A DNA stretch of 64,000 nt, taken from NCBI GenBank assembly GCA_958450365.1, contig CAUEEP010000536.1:59588-123587 (forward strand), in the 5' to 3' direction. A program made the translations under genes and the position numbers. Under the pieces are notes generated by a model. It was not told where the DNA came from. It saw nothing but the letters and a program-made list of their open reading frames with translations, and made no database searches. Shown here in pieces: positions 43,764 through 53,680 of this stretch (positions are counted from its first letter, which is position 1; each line of letters begins with the position of its first letter). Origin of the DNA: Mesorhabditis belari. Lineage: Eukaryota > Nematoda > Chromadorea > Rhabditida > Rhabditidae.

Positions 43764-44575
43764 AAATTCTCCAATAGATTGAAAAAATCTAGCTCACTTT
43801 TCAGTTCACTGGTAACCCGCAATATTACGATAACTACTGGGCATACCTTCTCGATTCAGAGCATTATCGATCAGATCGAGCTTTGCTTTTCCAGGTTCGT
43901 TTTTTGAGAAGACATGGATTCTATGATTAAAATAAAGATAGAGTCATAGAGAAAAGTCTTTTAAGTTTTAGTAGCTTTTGGTTTTTAGAAGTTTGCTCTT
44001 TGTGACGTCATTGATATCCATTCATAAAGATAATAAAGATGATAATAAAGATAATAGATAATAGATTGTTTTACAGTCAAGGAGAAAAGTCTTTTAACAT
44101 TAGTTTTTAGAAGTTTGCTCTTTGTATATCTTAGAAAAGATTCGAACAATTTGTCAACGGTTAAAAGACGGCTTTTTTAAAGGCTCAATTTTTTGTTTTA
44201 TTAAAAGTTCATCTTTTTATAATGTTAAATAAGATAGAGATCATAAGTTCTTTAAATTTTTCAAACGTTTGCAAATTGATCGGATTTGGAACAAGATCAA
44301 GACAAAGAGCAAACTTCTAAAAACCAACGTTAAAAGACTTTTGTCCTCTAAAACAATCTATTATCTGATGCATAAGTGTTTTTGTTCCTTTTCGTCTGCC
44401 GTTTCAAGCGAACAAATGCACGAATTAAACTACGGTTGATTAGAGAAAACCAATTATTTTTGCAAAAATAACATTAAAACGGGTTTAAAAATATTTAATG
44501 CCTGGATTTTCTTGAGAGTATGAAGTCGGGTAGTCAAAAAGGGCTAACTCAATGATGCGGGTTGTATATTTTTAC
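43764..44575. other. Gene-free stretch downstream of the cdk-8 fragment
   Basis: Contains duplicated TTAGTTTTTAGAAGTTTGCTCTTTG blocks (43965 and 44098; inverted near 44310). A GAAGTCGGGTAGTCAAAAA word at 44523-44541 is shared with R1 (29239). The kinase C-lobe is not found. Confidence 0.5.
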
Positions 44576-45199
44576 CTCTATGATGTTTTATAATGTGCCA
44601 TAAATCGTGTTCGGCACAGTCCAAGAGAAGCCAAACATTGCGCTCTTTTGTTAAAAAAACCCGTTCAATCGGATGAGATTTGGGTGTCTAAAGTAAATCA
44701 ATAAGAAGAGTTGGATATAAATTTGAATATTTAGAATTCCAAGTAGTTAACAAACTGACTTGAGTTCTCTTAACAAAGCGATCCCTCTGCAAGCGCTCGA
44801 CCGTGAATTGTTGATTCCCTTCCGATCAACTTCAGAGCATATTCCCTGCAATTTTTATATAGTTAGATCAAAAAATTTTGTTTTAAATTTCAAAATCTAG
44901 ACTTATTCAAGCCCAAGGCACTTATTTATTTGGGTACATTTTCATAGAAGCTGGGGATTTGGGTGTTGCTTTATACACATGTCCATAGGTACCTCGACCC
45001 ACCTGAAAGGGCAGAAAGGCTTACAAAAAAGTCAAAACTGTGCCTAGTTGCTGTTTTGGATTAATCGCTTTTAGATTCTTTATCACTTTTATCAATAAAC
45101 CTTTGATCCCGCGAAATTGAACAAATCCTCGACATGTTCCCTTCTCTGATTGAGCTCCTCTCTGAATGAGAAGTCGATCATTGTGCGATTATCGCCCAT
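44576..45199 (-). pseudogene. cdk-8: CDK8 (mediator kinase) N-lobe fragment, decayed
   Basis: CDK8 is the cyclin-C-dependent kinase of the Mediator kinase module in the nucleus. Exon 45199-45101 reads MIDFSFREELNQRREHVEDL. Exon 45002-44926 has the glycine loop VGRGTYGHVYKA. Exon 44845-44760 has EYALKLI, then after a one-base shift SSACRGIALLRELK. Exon 44687-44576 gives HPNLIRL, then after another one-base shift [20 protein letters not shown] and LWHIIKHHR. This matches CDK8 through the hinge (LDYAEHDLWH). Defects: donor GT to AT after exon 2 (AATAA|ATAAGTG), two frameshifts, and Gly in place of the alpha-C Glu of SACRE. The activation loop, HRD and DFG exons are absent. The ATG follows an acceptor TTTTTAG at 45217. 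Upstream lies another gene's stop, 14 nt away. Confidence 0.87.
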
Positions 45200-45230
45200 C
45201 ACACGACTGCACGAGTCTAAAAACAAATCA

Positions 45231-46216
45231 TCAAAGAACAAATTGAAAGACAAACGGCGTTTGATACGCTACAGTTTCTTTTAGAGATGGTCGAGGCAAT
45301 GATCCATTCACGGAACCATCCATAAATAGTGATGATCCCTGACTCCCACTTGCTAGTTGCGACATCTAAATTTGATGTTAGCGCTTCAAAAAGGTTATTT
45401 CATATATACCTGGATTGGAGGATTATTTTCAACTAATTTCGGCTTTTTGATCTGGCACGGAAGCGAGGTGAGCTAAAAAGAAACAATAGACACAATTTTA
45501 ACATTAATGTAGCGTACCAAGGTTTTGGTGATGACGAGAGCGAGCAAATCGTGCAGCAGAAGGAACCTAATTATCATAACAAAGCTTGTAGGCTAAAACT
45601 TTGATATACATTAACGGTCGGTCTAACTACCATAAATTATTGCACCATTCTGTGAAGCAGAAGCGTGATTTCGTTGTTGCAACATCTAGGTCATAATACA
45701 TGTTAAAATATTCAAAGTCTGAACTACTGAAGGAATTCGAAGATCCGTGTGACTGAATCGTGCTTGACTGCTCGTTTCATCAGACGTTAAGGCCTAAATC
45801 AATAGCGTAATCAGCGTAAGACTTTTTACTGTTAACGTTTCTTTAAAATGATAATTATTTTTACCCGTTTCAATTCGGGACGAGTCAGTCCCAGCATTTT
45901 GTTGTGCCCATCCGCTTCTTTGATTCCATTAAAGCAGTCTTGGTTTTGTTCTTGTGATTGAGACTAAAAACAAGGATTTTTGTCGTAGGAAACAAAATTT
46001 GTCAACCTCATAGAGGTTGTGCTGAATTGAATCACTAAACGTTGTCACTTTTTTTGATATCCATATCAAACTCCTCATTTGTATCTGCCGTTGACGTAGT
46101 GATAGGAGCATCGGATGAAACCTGAATTAATTTTTTAGCAAATTATGCTAAAGCGCTACATATTCTTCTGGAATAACTTTTTGGACGAGTTCATCAATTA
46201 ATCGACTCATTGCCGC
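45231..46216 (-). pseudogene. Unrecognised multi-exon gene upstream of cdk-8, 5'-truncated
   Basis: Minus-strand blocks with good GT-AG borders: 46216-46160 (AAMSRLIDELVQKVIPEEY), 46121 onwards (VSSDAPITTSTADTNEEFDM), 45963-45865 (SQSQEQNQDCFNGIKEADGH, NKMLGLTRPELKR), 45793-45728 (ALTSDETSSQARFSHTDLRI, PS), about 45685 (MLQQRNHASASQNGAIIY), about 45570 (VPSAARFARSRHHQNL), about 45475 (LTSLPCQIKKPKLVENNPPI) and about 45355 (MSQLASGSQGSSLFMDGSVN), ending KETVAYQTPFVFQFVL at TGA 45231. Several blocks join in phase 0. It is Ser/Gln-rich and likely disordered; family not recognised. One junction (after 46121) needs an unclear splice. The 5' side is cut by the inverted copy at 46234-46765. Stop and cdk-8 acceptor are 14 nt apart, an operon-like spacing, or this is one transcript. 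Confidence 0.45.
45266..45798 (-). repeat. Inverted duplication arm 1 (pairs with 46234-46765)
   Basis: Contains the last four exon blocks of the gene upstream of cdk-8. Outer edge ACGCTACAG, inner edge GGCCTAAA. Confidence 0.93.
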
Positions 46217-46233
46217 CTAAAGCTTTCAGTGTT

Positions 46234-46765
46234 TTTAGGCCTTAACGTCTGATGAAACGAGCAGTCAAGCACGATTCAGTCACACGGATCTTCGAATTCC
46301 TTCAGTAGTTCAGACTTTGAATATTTTAACATGTATTATGACCTAGATGTTGCAACAACGAAATCACGCTTCTGCTTCACAGAATGGTGCAATAATTTAT
46401 TGTATTAGACCGACCGTTAATGTATGTCAAAGTTTTAAGCCTACAAGTTTGTTATGATAATTAGGTTCCTTCTGCTGCACGATTTGCTCGCTCTCGTCAT
46501 CACCAAAACCTTGGTACGCTACATTAATGTTAAAATTGTGTCTATTGTTTCTTTTTAGCTCACCTCGCTTCCGTGCCAGATCAAAAAGCCGAAATTAGTT
46601 GAAAATAATCCTCCAATCCAGGTATATATGAAATAACCTTTTTGAAGCGCTAACATCAAATTTAGATGTCGCAACTAGCAAGTGGGAGTCAGGGATCATC
46701 ACTACTTATGGATGGTTCCGTGAATGGATCATTGCCTCGACCATCTCTAAAAGAAACTGTAGCGT
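46234..46765 (+). repeat. Inverted duplication arm 2
   Basis: Near-identical reverse complement of 45266-45798; spacer about 435 bp. The same exon blocks are read on the plus strand here. At the outer edge the sequence switches to TTCATTCTGGGGTTGTGG, which also occurs at 53350. Confidence 0.93.
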
Positions 46766-47200
46766 TCATTCTGGGGTTGTGGTACTACTACAGACTCGTC
46801 AATCTATCAACCAAAGCATATATCCCTCCATTTCTGTTCTAAGACGAAGATGAATTGTTTCCAGGGAACTGATTTCCAATGGAGGGAAAAAATGGAGGAA
46901 GAATTGAGGACACTGGGTACATCTTAAGCACGATAATAATTGTAAGCAAAGGTATCAAGACTTTGAACCGAGAAAGATTGAAGAAAAAGATCACCATGAA
47001 AGGCGAGAGTTCAATATTATTAGAGATTAATGTTTTCAAAAACGAACATGTTGCGGGCTGTGCATTGGCAGATGAATGGGTGGCGATGGCTGGAGTTGTT
47101 GCTGTCGTCGCGGTGTTCGATGAATGGGATTCGATCGATTGTTGCCCGGATTCCTGTGCGATGAATTGTGAAGAATTTGGAATTTGGATCCAAGAATTTG
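46766..47200 (-). repeat. Dispersed 170-bp block (copy 2) with TTCATTCTGGGGTTGTGG lead
   Basis: 46975-47180 is the inverted relative of 32600-32790. Position 46766-46810 matches 53349-53395. A 136-codon minus frame (46839-47249) spans it, with FIAQESGQQSIESHSSNTAT; the corresponding frame is broken in the other copies. Confidence 0.6.
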
Positions 47201-49060
47201 GATAAAATTGAATGAGAGCTTTGTGATACGGTACGGAAGAAAATATCAATTTCTTTTTTTTTGATATATATTATATAAAATTTAAACCCGTTTTTAAAGT
47301 TTTAAAGTGAACTATAAGGCTTTGGAATTTAAATACTGTTTCCAAAAAGGCAGCCTTCAGACGAAATTTGATTATCGTCTAAGCTTTGAAGGATGAATTT
47401 TACATTACTTTCGAAAATTGGGTTTTGAGTTTAAAATTTGGAAGGTTGGATTGTAGAAAATTATGATTGAGAGAGGTAGCAAAAAATTAAATCTTCCGGG
47501 GGGACACTAGGACCTAAGAAAACTTGACCGCCCATCACAAACAGCGAAAAAGTGATGGTATTTCAGATATCGAGTAATAAAACCGCGACTTTACCTACAG
47601 GAGCCTTAGGCTCAGTCTAGAAGCATTAAATATTTAATTTCGATTTAACGGTCGAAGTTTTGGTTATATTCATTTTTTAGATGGAGCCTTAGGCTCAGTC
47701 TAGAAGCATTAAATATTTAATTTCGATTTAACGGTCGAAGTTTGGTTATATTCATTTTAGATGAAGTTGTTATTGGGCCCATAAATTATTACCCTCTGCA
47801 CGTCATTCTTTTTCTTTTGCTAAAATTTTGTAAAAATTGAATTTTGATGTTGCTCGGATCCGAACGACGGCTATTACCCTAATAAATTGCTTCGCGCAGA
47901 GGTTGGACCTAGCGGGTTGGTCATTCCTTTGCTGAGTTTAAGTTGTCTAGTCAGAAATTTGTGGGGACAAAGAATAAAGTGAATAAGCAATAAAGGTAAA
48001 TATAACAAACCAATTTCTGACCAAGACGTAAGGCTGGTTGTGTTAGAAATGCCGAATTCTAAGGTGGAACCTCCATATACGTTCCTAGGTGTAAACGGAT
48101 GTGGACTAGAATTTGTGTTATGTTAAAGAGAGTGGATCCCCTTTTTGATATCCCGCCATCTCTAACACCCCGACAACCCAACTCAACTCCTCCAACGTAT
48201 TAGAGGGGAGTACTTGATATTCAAAATATCTCATCTTTGTTTTAAAATTTCTCTAAAGAATCCACAGCCTGTGCGGGAAATGACCGACCTGTAGTTGCAC
48301 TACAGTTACATAGACCCGGAAGATACATATCTTTATTTACAGTAATACAATAAGATGAATAGATTGGAGATGAGTGTAAGGGGAAGGAGGGAATCCTAAT
48401 GAGAGTCTCCCTTGTCCTTCCAGGCAATCCTAAGGACCGCCCCTTCTCGGCAATAAAAGGGATAAGCACAGAGGAGAACACATTTGCATAAGATTAGACA
48501 AAGCATTCAATGATAACAATAGTAACTAAAATATCAGTTTGGCGCGGAGCTGACACGCGAAATTTCGGAAATGATTCTTTTTTGGAAACTGGAAACTCTA
48601 AACTCTGAAAACTCTTAAAAAGTGTCAAGATTTGAGGTAAAATTCGAAATTTTTAGCTAGAAAGGAATAAAAATTGAAATGATTTCCACTTTAGAGCTTG
48701 AGATTCTTGGTTTCTCTTGACATTTTCCTTTGTTTTTCTGGTTTTTCTTGTTTCTCTTGATATTTTCTTTGATTTTCTTGCTTTTCTTAACATTTTCTCG
48801 GTTGATGGGCATCTGTAGAGCGAATCACATGAAATTTTGGGAGCTAAGAACTTAAGAGATTGGAGATGAGTAAAGCGTAGATAAAATTCGATTATCAGCC
48901 GGTTAACAGCTGGAGTTGAGTTAGGTTTGATCAAGTTTATCTAAGCCTTATTGGCTATCAATGACTATCTTAGCCTTCTTGAATGATATGAAGAAAGAAA
49001 TAAAGGATCTGGCAAGAAAGAGATTTTTGTAAGGTAAATGAATTCATTTAAAAATCTACC
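47201..49060. other. Stretch without a supported gene
   Basis: Contains a direct duplication of about 85 bp (GGAGCCTTAGGCTCAGTCTA at 47600 and 47686), a TCTCTTGA(C/T)ATTTTC(C/T)TTG repeat (48710-48800), and pieces shared with 49460-50300 (GATATTCAAAATATCTCATC at 48218; TCAGCCGGTTAACAGCTGGA, inverted, at 48894). Confidence 0.45.
47598..47765 (+). repeat. 85-bp tandem duplication
   Basis: GGAGCCTTAGGCTCAGTCTAGAAGC...GGTCGAAGTTTTGGTTATATTCATT occurs twice in a row with one- or two-base differences. Confidence 0.9.
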
Positions 49061-49069
49061 TTTCGACAA

Positions 49070-49462
49070 ATGACATCGGAGACTCGAGAAGAAGCACATT
49101 CGGTCGTAAATTGTTGGGATTGCGTGAAAGATTTTGAATACGGAGATATGATTCTCTACTGTTTTCGATTCTTCCGAGATGGATGGTTGAGCTTTGCGTT
49201 TGTGGTGATAGGATGGTTTGCTGAAGTTGAAAAAATTAGTAAAACTAAAAGGCCCTGGAAAGTAAAACTAGTCGAATTTTCTTTTACAATAATCTTTGCC
49301 ACTTTTCCTGAACCACACGATTCTTCGGAAATGAAACCTTTTTGCGGCCTATCCAAAAACAAATCTCTCCTAAAGTGGGAAATCCTTTCTGGTAACCTAA
49401 TTTGTTTATATGACCAACAAGAGTCCCGTTCCTTTTTCATTTCGCACAAACATAAAAAATAA
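49070..49462 (+). CDS. Hypothetical open frame, 130 residues
   Basis: MTSETREEAHSVVNCWDCVK begins a frame that ends FFISHKHKK, stop at 49462. Composition is ordinary and the DNA is not low-complexity, but a 122-codon frame is also open on the other strand (49524-49156: KEFRRDLFLDRPQKGF-type segments). At most one is real. No family recognised, no splice partners seen. It lies just before the 49460-50300 direct repeat. Confidence 0.25.
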   Translation: MTSETREEAHSVVNCWDCVKDFEYGDMILYCFRFFRDGWLSFAFVVIGWFAEVEKISKTKRPWKVKLVEFSFTIIFATFPEPHDSSEMKPFCGLSKNKSLLKWEILSGNLICLYDQQESRSFFISHKHKK

Positions 49463-50300
49463 TGCCGAGCTGATACCCATCGGGCAGTTTCTTTTGCACC
49501 ACCCCAATAGGATTGCTTAGTCATGCCAAAAAATAATCCAAAAAATAATAAGGTGGATTTTGGTGCCTTTTCCAGAGTCTGAATGTGCTTCTTCTCGAGT
49601 CTCGGATGCCTTTGCGAAAAGGAAGATTTTTAACAACTTTTCCTTGCCAATTCCTTCATTTTATCGGCTCATTGATAGTCAATAAGGCTAAGATAAACTT
49701 GATCAAACTTAATGCAACTCCAGCTGTTAATCGGTTGATAATCAAAGTTCATCTACACTTTATTCATCTCCAATTTCTAGGCGCTGAGGTCCCGAGATTC
49801 CATGTGATTCGCTCTACAGATGCCCATCAACCGAGCAAATCCCGTCACATCCGTATTCACGGAAAACCCCGACGATGTGCTCCAATTGACAGCCAGTTCT
49901 AAATCGGATTCAAACAAAATCCTTCACATTTCCAACTTGTTTCCTTAAAATCATCAATCAAATGGTCTCCTTGTTGAGCTTACTCACTTTCAAACCTAAT
50001 TCTTGAGTCCAACATCATTCATTTCAATCTGTGTCTTCTCATCTTGTTCCAATTTGCCTTAGACAAAGTGCTTACAAAGTCCCACTCCTCGTCTAGTCCA
50101 ATTTTACAATCCACTTTAATCAAATGTTGTTTTTTTCTAGAACATTGTCAATTTTACTTGATATTCAAAATATCTCATCTTTGTTTTAAAATTTCTCTAA
50201 AGAATCCACAGCCTGTGCGGGTTTTTTATACTTTTCCGTTTTCCACTAAAAGAAAAGTGATGTTTTTGGGATCGTTGGTGTTTTGAAATAAAAAATTAAA
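49460..50300 (+). repeat. 850-bp direct repeat, copy 1 (pairs with 59540-60380)
   Basis: Near-identical to 59540-60380 from GCTGATACCCATCGGGCAGT to TTGGTGTTTTGAAATAAAAA. Both keep a frame LLLESRMPLRKGRFLTTFPC...RFHVIRSTDAHQPSKS...PRRCAPIDSQF (49585-49902 and 59595-59972). A diverged inverted piece at 48653-48934 does not keep the frame. The frame may simply reflect recent duplication. Confidence 0.9.
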
Positions 50301-50439
50301 AGAAGAAATTACAAGATATTTCAAGATTTATTAACTTTAAAATATAGACGATTAAAATTGAGACAAGTTTCAGCTTAGTATTGGGAACGAAAATGGGTAT
50401 CAAATCTTTGAATGAAACTGGACACACTGCTGTACATCG

Positions 50440-52672
50440 TTTGTTGGATGTTTAAATGGCAAGCAGAGTTCTTCATGAATAGTCCATATTGTGATTGGCG
50501 TGCATCTGTACACGGTGTTCGGGTCGGGACTGAAAATTGAGGAATTCAGATAGGGTAGAATTTAAATATCAGATATCTTCTAAATAGCTTGACACTTGCC
50601 CCCAAGTGCCCTGGAAACAACTTCTAAACATGCTGTATAAACATGGCGTAAGAAATATTCGGCTACAGGGTTTCGGACTACAGTACTCTAAGGCTACAGA
50701 ATTTCTAACTACAGTACAGTGCCCTTGGACTTAAACGCTATTGACTGTACAGCCAATGGTAGGTGCTCATCTTCAGGTAGCTTAGGATAATCTAAACAAG
50801 GCTTAATCAAGATTTTCGACTTCTAGGGAGCAAAGTATCGCATGTTTCTATATTGCATACAACATACTCCATTTTCTCTTCATCGTACCTGAAATTTGTG
50901 GGATCCCACGAGAGACCATGGCTCATCTGGCTGACGGCAAGGTTTGACGATGGGCCTCCGGCTTGTGACATTAACGGGTCCGAGTGGAGGAGTGGATTGT
51001 TCTGTATGCAGAGCATATTAGATATTTCATATTTAAATGTAGATCTTAGGATTTAGATATTAGGGTTTAGATTTAAATAGAATGATATATTGTTTTATCT
51101 ATATCTCAATCCTACCTCAAGACACCACTCCGTGATCAAATCGGGGAATGGCCCGTGGTGCATCCTTTGACTGTCGGGCTGTAAGATATTGAATGTATTG
51201 AATTGCTTCTACTTCTACAATAAGCTACTGTAGCTTCTACTTTGCAACCAAATTCGACCACTTTCTGCTTCTATTTGACACTAACTTTAGCTGAATACTG
51301 TAAACAATCAATATAATATAATTAGACAAAGTTTTGTTTGATATATCTATAACTTCTCCACCTCCATTGTGGCGTCTGATAATCTTGTGGACTTGAGCTA
51401 AAGAATTGATTGGATCCATCATAGATCCATCCTAGCGGGGAGGCGATCGCAGCCGCCGTGTCAGAGAGCTGTGACATAAAACCCGATGAGGACTAAAAAA
51501 TAGAGAATAAGAGCAAAATAAAGAACATAAATTTAGGGGTCCTAGTACTAGTTTCCGAAAATAATTGCTGATTTTTTAGTACCCAATCGGGAGCCGATTG
51601 ATTGTGAGTCTTCTCGACAAGAGAAGAGTTGAGCGATCACTTACAAGTGATCCCATGGGGTTTGATTTCGACTCTCTTCGATCTCCTGTTTGATTGGTCG
51701 AGGAGCGGAGGGGATGGCTGGGAATGTAGGAAGAACTTTGGTGGGCGCGTTGAGGCCATTCTTCGCCAAGATATCCTCGAGTTCCTAGAATTGAGTGCAT
51801 AGAATGCGTATCTTTTATCTATCTTTATTTACTCGCTTAGTAGAATGGTTTAACGGGTATCTACACTACTGGGCAATGAAATCTGATGTTTTAAAAAAGA
51901 TCGTCACTCTCGCGCGTCTGTAACTCCCTTGTCTTTACCGTATTTCTAAATATTAATATTATCATTGTGTAGCCCTTGAAAAGAGCTTTCAGAAAATGTG
52001 TAACACTAATAGTTTAAACTCAAAGACAAGGGAGTTACAGACGCGCGAAAGTGACGCATTTTTCAAATATGATATTTCTTTGTCAAATACTGTAGCTGAA
52101 GAAGCATTGAATTGAATAGTGAAGCCAATCCAAGCCACGCCAAGCCAAGCCACGCCCAGCCATTTCCTTCACTCACCCTGACTCGATCGGCGTAGTGTTT
52201 CGCAGCGTTTTCCAATTTGTTTTGTTGTTGCTGTTGTTTAATCATGCTCTGAAAGCTCTTCTTTGCATAAAAGTTTTTTTCTTTTCACTTACATCTCGAT
52301 CCTTTTGAATGTAGAATGTAGTCACAAGATGCTTTGAGGATAGTCCCTTTGTTCAGCTTCATCTCTCTAAATTTGGCTCGTGACAACACGAAGCAAATAT
52401 TTAGTGTTTTTTCTTGTGAATTTGATTTTAACTCACTTGGAGGCTCATTTAGGCAACAAAAGCCCTAATTAGTTGATTCGGTCGTTAATATTCTTGCGAC
52501 ATCGTTCAACTGAAAAACTCGTCTAATAGGTTTTAGAAAAACCTCTGAAAAACTTCTGATTTGATTCATAATTATGAATGAAATGGGAAATGGACTCACT
52601 CCTATTGTGAATGTCCTTCTTTTCACGGTAGAAATCCGGATTATCGGCACTGGGATTCTACTAGATTCAAAC
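50440..52672 (-). pseudogene. hlh-30: HLH-30/TFEB-type bHLH-Zip gene, copy 2 (inverted; bHLH damaged)
   Basis: Minus-strand exons: 52672-52600 (NPDFYREKKDIHN), 52509-52437 (IERCRKNINDRI then stop, ...LGLLLPK), 52376-52293 (MKLNKGTILKASCDYI, then a shift), 52248-52177 (SMIKQQQQQNKLENAAKHYA, DRVR; zipper), 51784-51645 (ELEDILAKNGLNAPTKVLPT, FPAIPSAPRPIKQ, NQTPWDH), 51492-51363 (SSGFMSQLSDTAAAIASPLG, WIYDGSNQFFSSSPQ), 51178-51116 (PDSQRMHHGPFPDLITEWCL, E), 51001-50889 (NNPLLHSDPLMSQAGGPSSN, SWDPTNFR) and 50529-50440 (PDPNTVYRC). The chain KKDIHN-IERxRxxINDRI-MKLNKGTILKASCDYI-zipper is diagnostic of MiT/TFE factors. The basic helix has Cys for Arg, residues lost and an early stop. Exons after the zipper are open, cleaner than in copy 1. 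An in-frame 12-bp difference from copy 1 in the PIKQ exon suggests past coding constraint. Confidence 0.87.
51900..52060. repeat. Inverted 34-bp motif flanking an R1 scrap in hlh-30 copy 2 intron
   Basis: CGTCACTCTCGCGCGTCTGT (51904 on) and its reverse complement ACAGACGCGCGAAAGTGACG (52035 on) flank about 90 bp containing TAACACTAATAGTTTAAACTCAA. The latter belongs to R1 (complement of 660-690). Copy 1 has a single ACAGACGCGCGAAAGTGACG at 12786. Confidence 0.8.
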
Positions 52673-53680
52673 CTGGATTTATGCAAAAGTACAAAAGAAT
52701 TCTTAATTGTATTAAGCTGGCTGGCAGTCAAGCCAATGCTTTCTCTAGACGCCCTTTTCAGATCATAAAAATAGCGCCGGTTTGAGCTAACTTTCCGCTC
52801 GTTTCGTGTCCCTGCTCCTCTCCTGTTTACCTGCTTCCCAATTGCCCTCTTGAACACCTCACCTGAAGAGCTGTTTCCGGGAATCGGTTTTCCTTGCAAG
52901 GTCAACTTGTCTGCACAGTAGTACGCGGTCAGCTGAAATTTTAGAGGATAAAATATGCAAATATTCATCGTCGTCTAAGCCAAAACGTCTAAGCCGTTCG
53001 TTTAACATTTTGGTCAATGAGCAAAAAAGAGGTGAGCAAAGAGGTTTTGGATTAATATCAATGCTTTATCTATCATCGTCTTGGGGAAATGGTGAAGTGA
53101 TTTGATTACTGGTTTCCACCGGATCACAATGCAATGTTTTTGTCGGCATAGAGCTCTTGGTTTTCCTTCGTATTTTGACCGAAATTGGGGATTAAAACAG
53201 TAATTGTACTTATCGTTGATGTCCGAAAATAGCTTTTACTATAAAACGCAAGTCTGATAATGCAATGGGATAGAATGATCAAAAAATACACCTTCCTTTA
53301 AAGCTAGACTACGCAACACTCCGCACAGACTACGCAACACTCCGCACTGTCATTCTGGGGTTGTGGTACTATTACAGACTCGTCAATATATCAACTGTGT
53401 AGTTGTCGTCGCGGTGTTCGATGAATGGGATTCGATCGATTGTTTGCCCCGATCCTGTGCGATGAATTGTGAAGGCCATGCACCGATTCTGAAATGTGTG
53501 GTCATAGATCTCTGTCAATGTCAACTCTACAACCTTATCCTTTTCTTCTAGCTTTTGTTCTTAATGCTTGTTCTTAAACCCGTTTCTGTAGTTTTTTCAA
53601 CTTTTCCTCTGATTCTATAAGAAGGACTGCAAAAGTCATTGATTATCTTTAAAGATTTCAATCATCTTTTTTCATTTTGC
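52673..53680. other. Stretch without a supported gene
   Basis: A 167-codon minus frame (52968-52465) runs from here into hlh-30 copy 2. Its upstream part (LTAYYCADKLTLQGKPIPGN) is protein-like, but the frame crosses exon 52672-52600 in the wrong phase. A 21-bp tandem repeat (GACTACGCAACACTCCGCAC) lies at 53307-53348 and a partial dispersed block at 53349-53480. Confidence 0.35.

Noticed and set aside
43056..43907. 304-codon plus-strand frame and 143-codon Lys/Asn minus frame
   Set aside because: Products of the TTCTTG hexamer array; repetitive residues change with each indel and no flanking exon signals exist.
46839..47249. 136-codon minus frame with Ser/Thr/Gln-rich segment
   Set aside because: It overlaps the dispersed 170-bp block whose frame is broken in the copies at 32.6 and 53.4 kb; the remainder is hydrophobic AT-rich translation.
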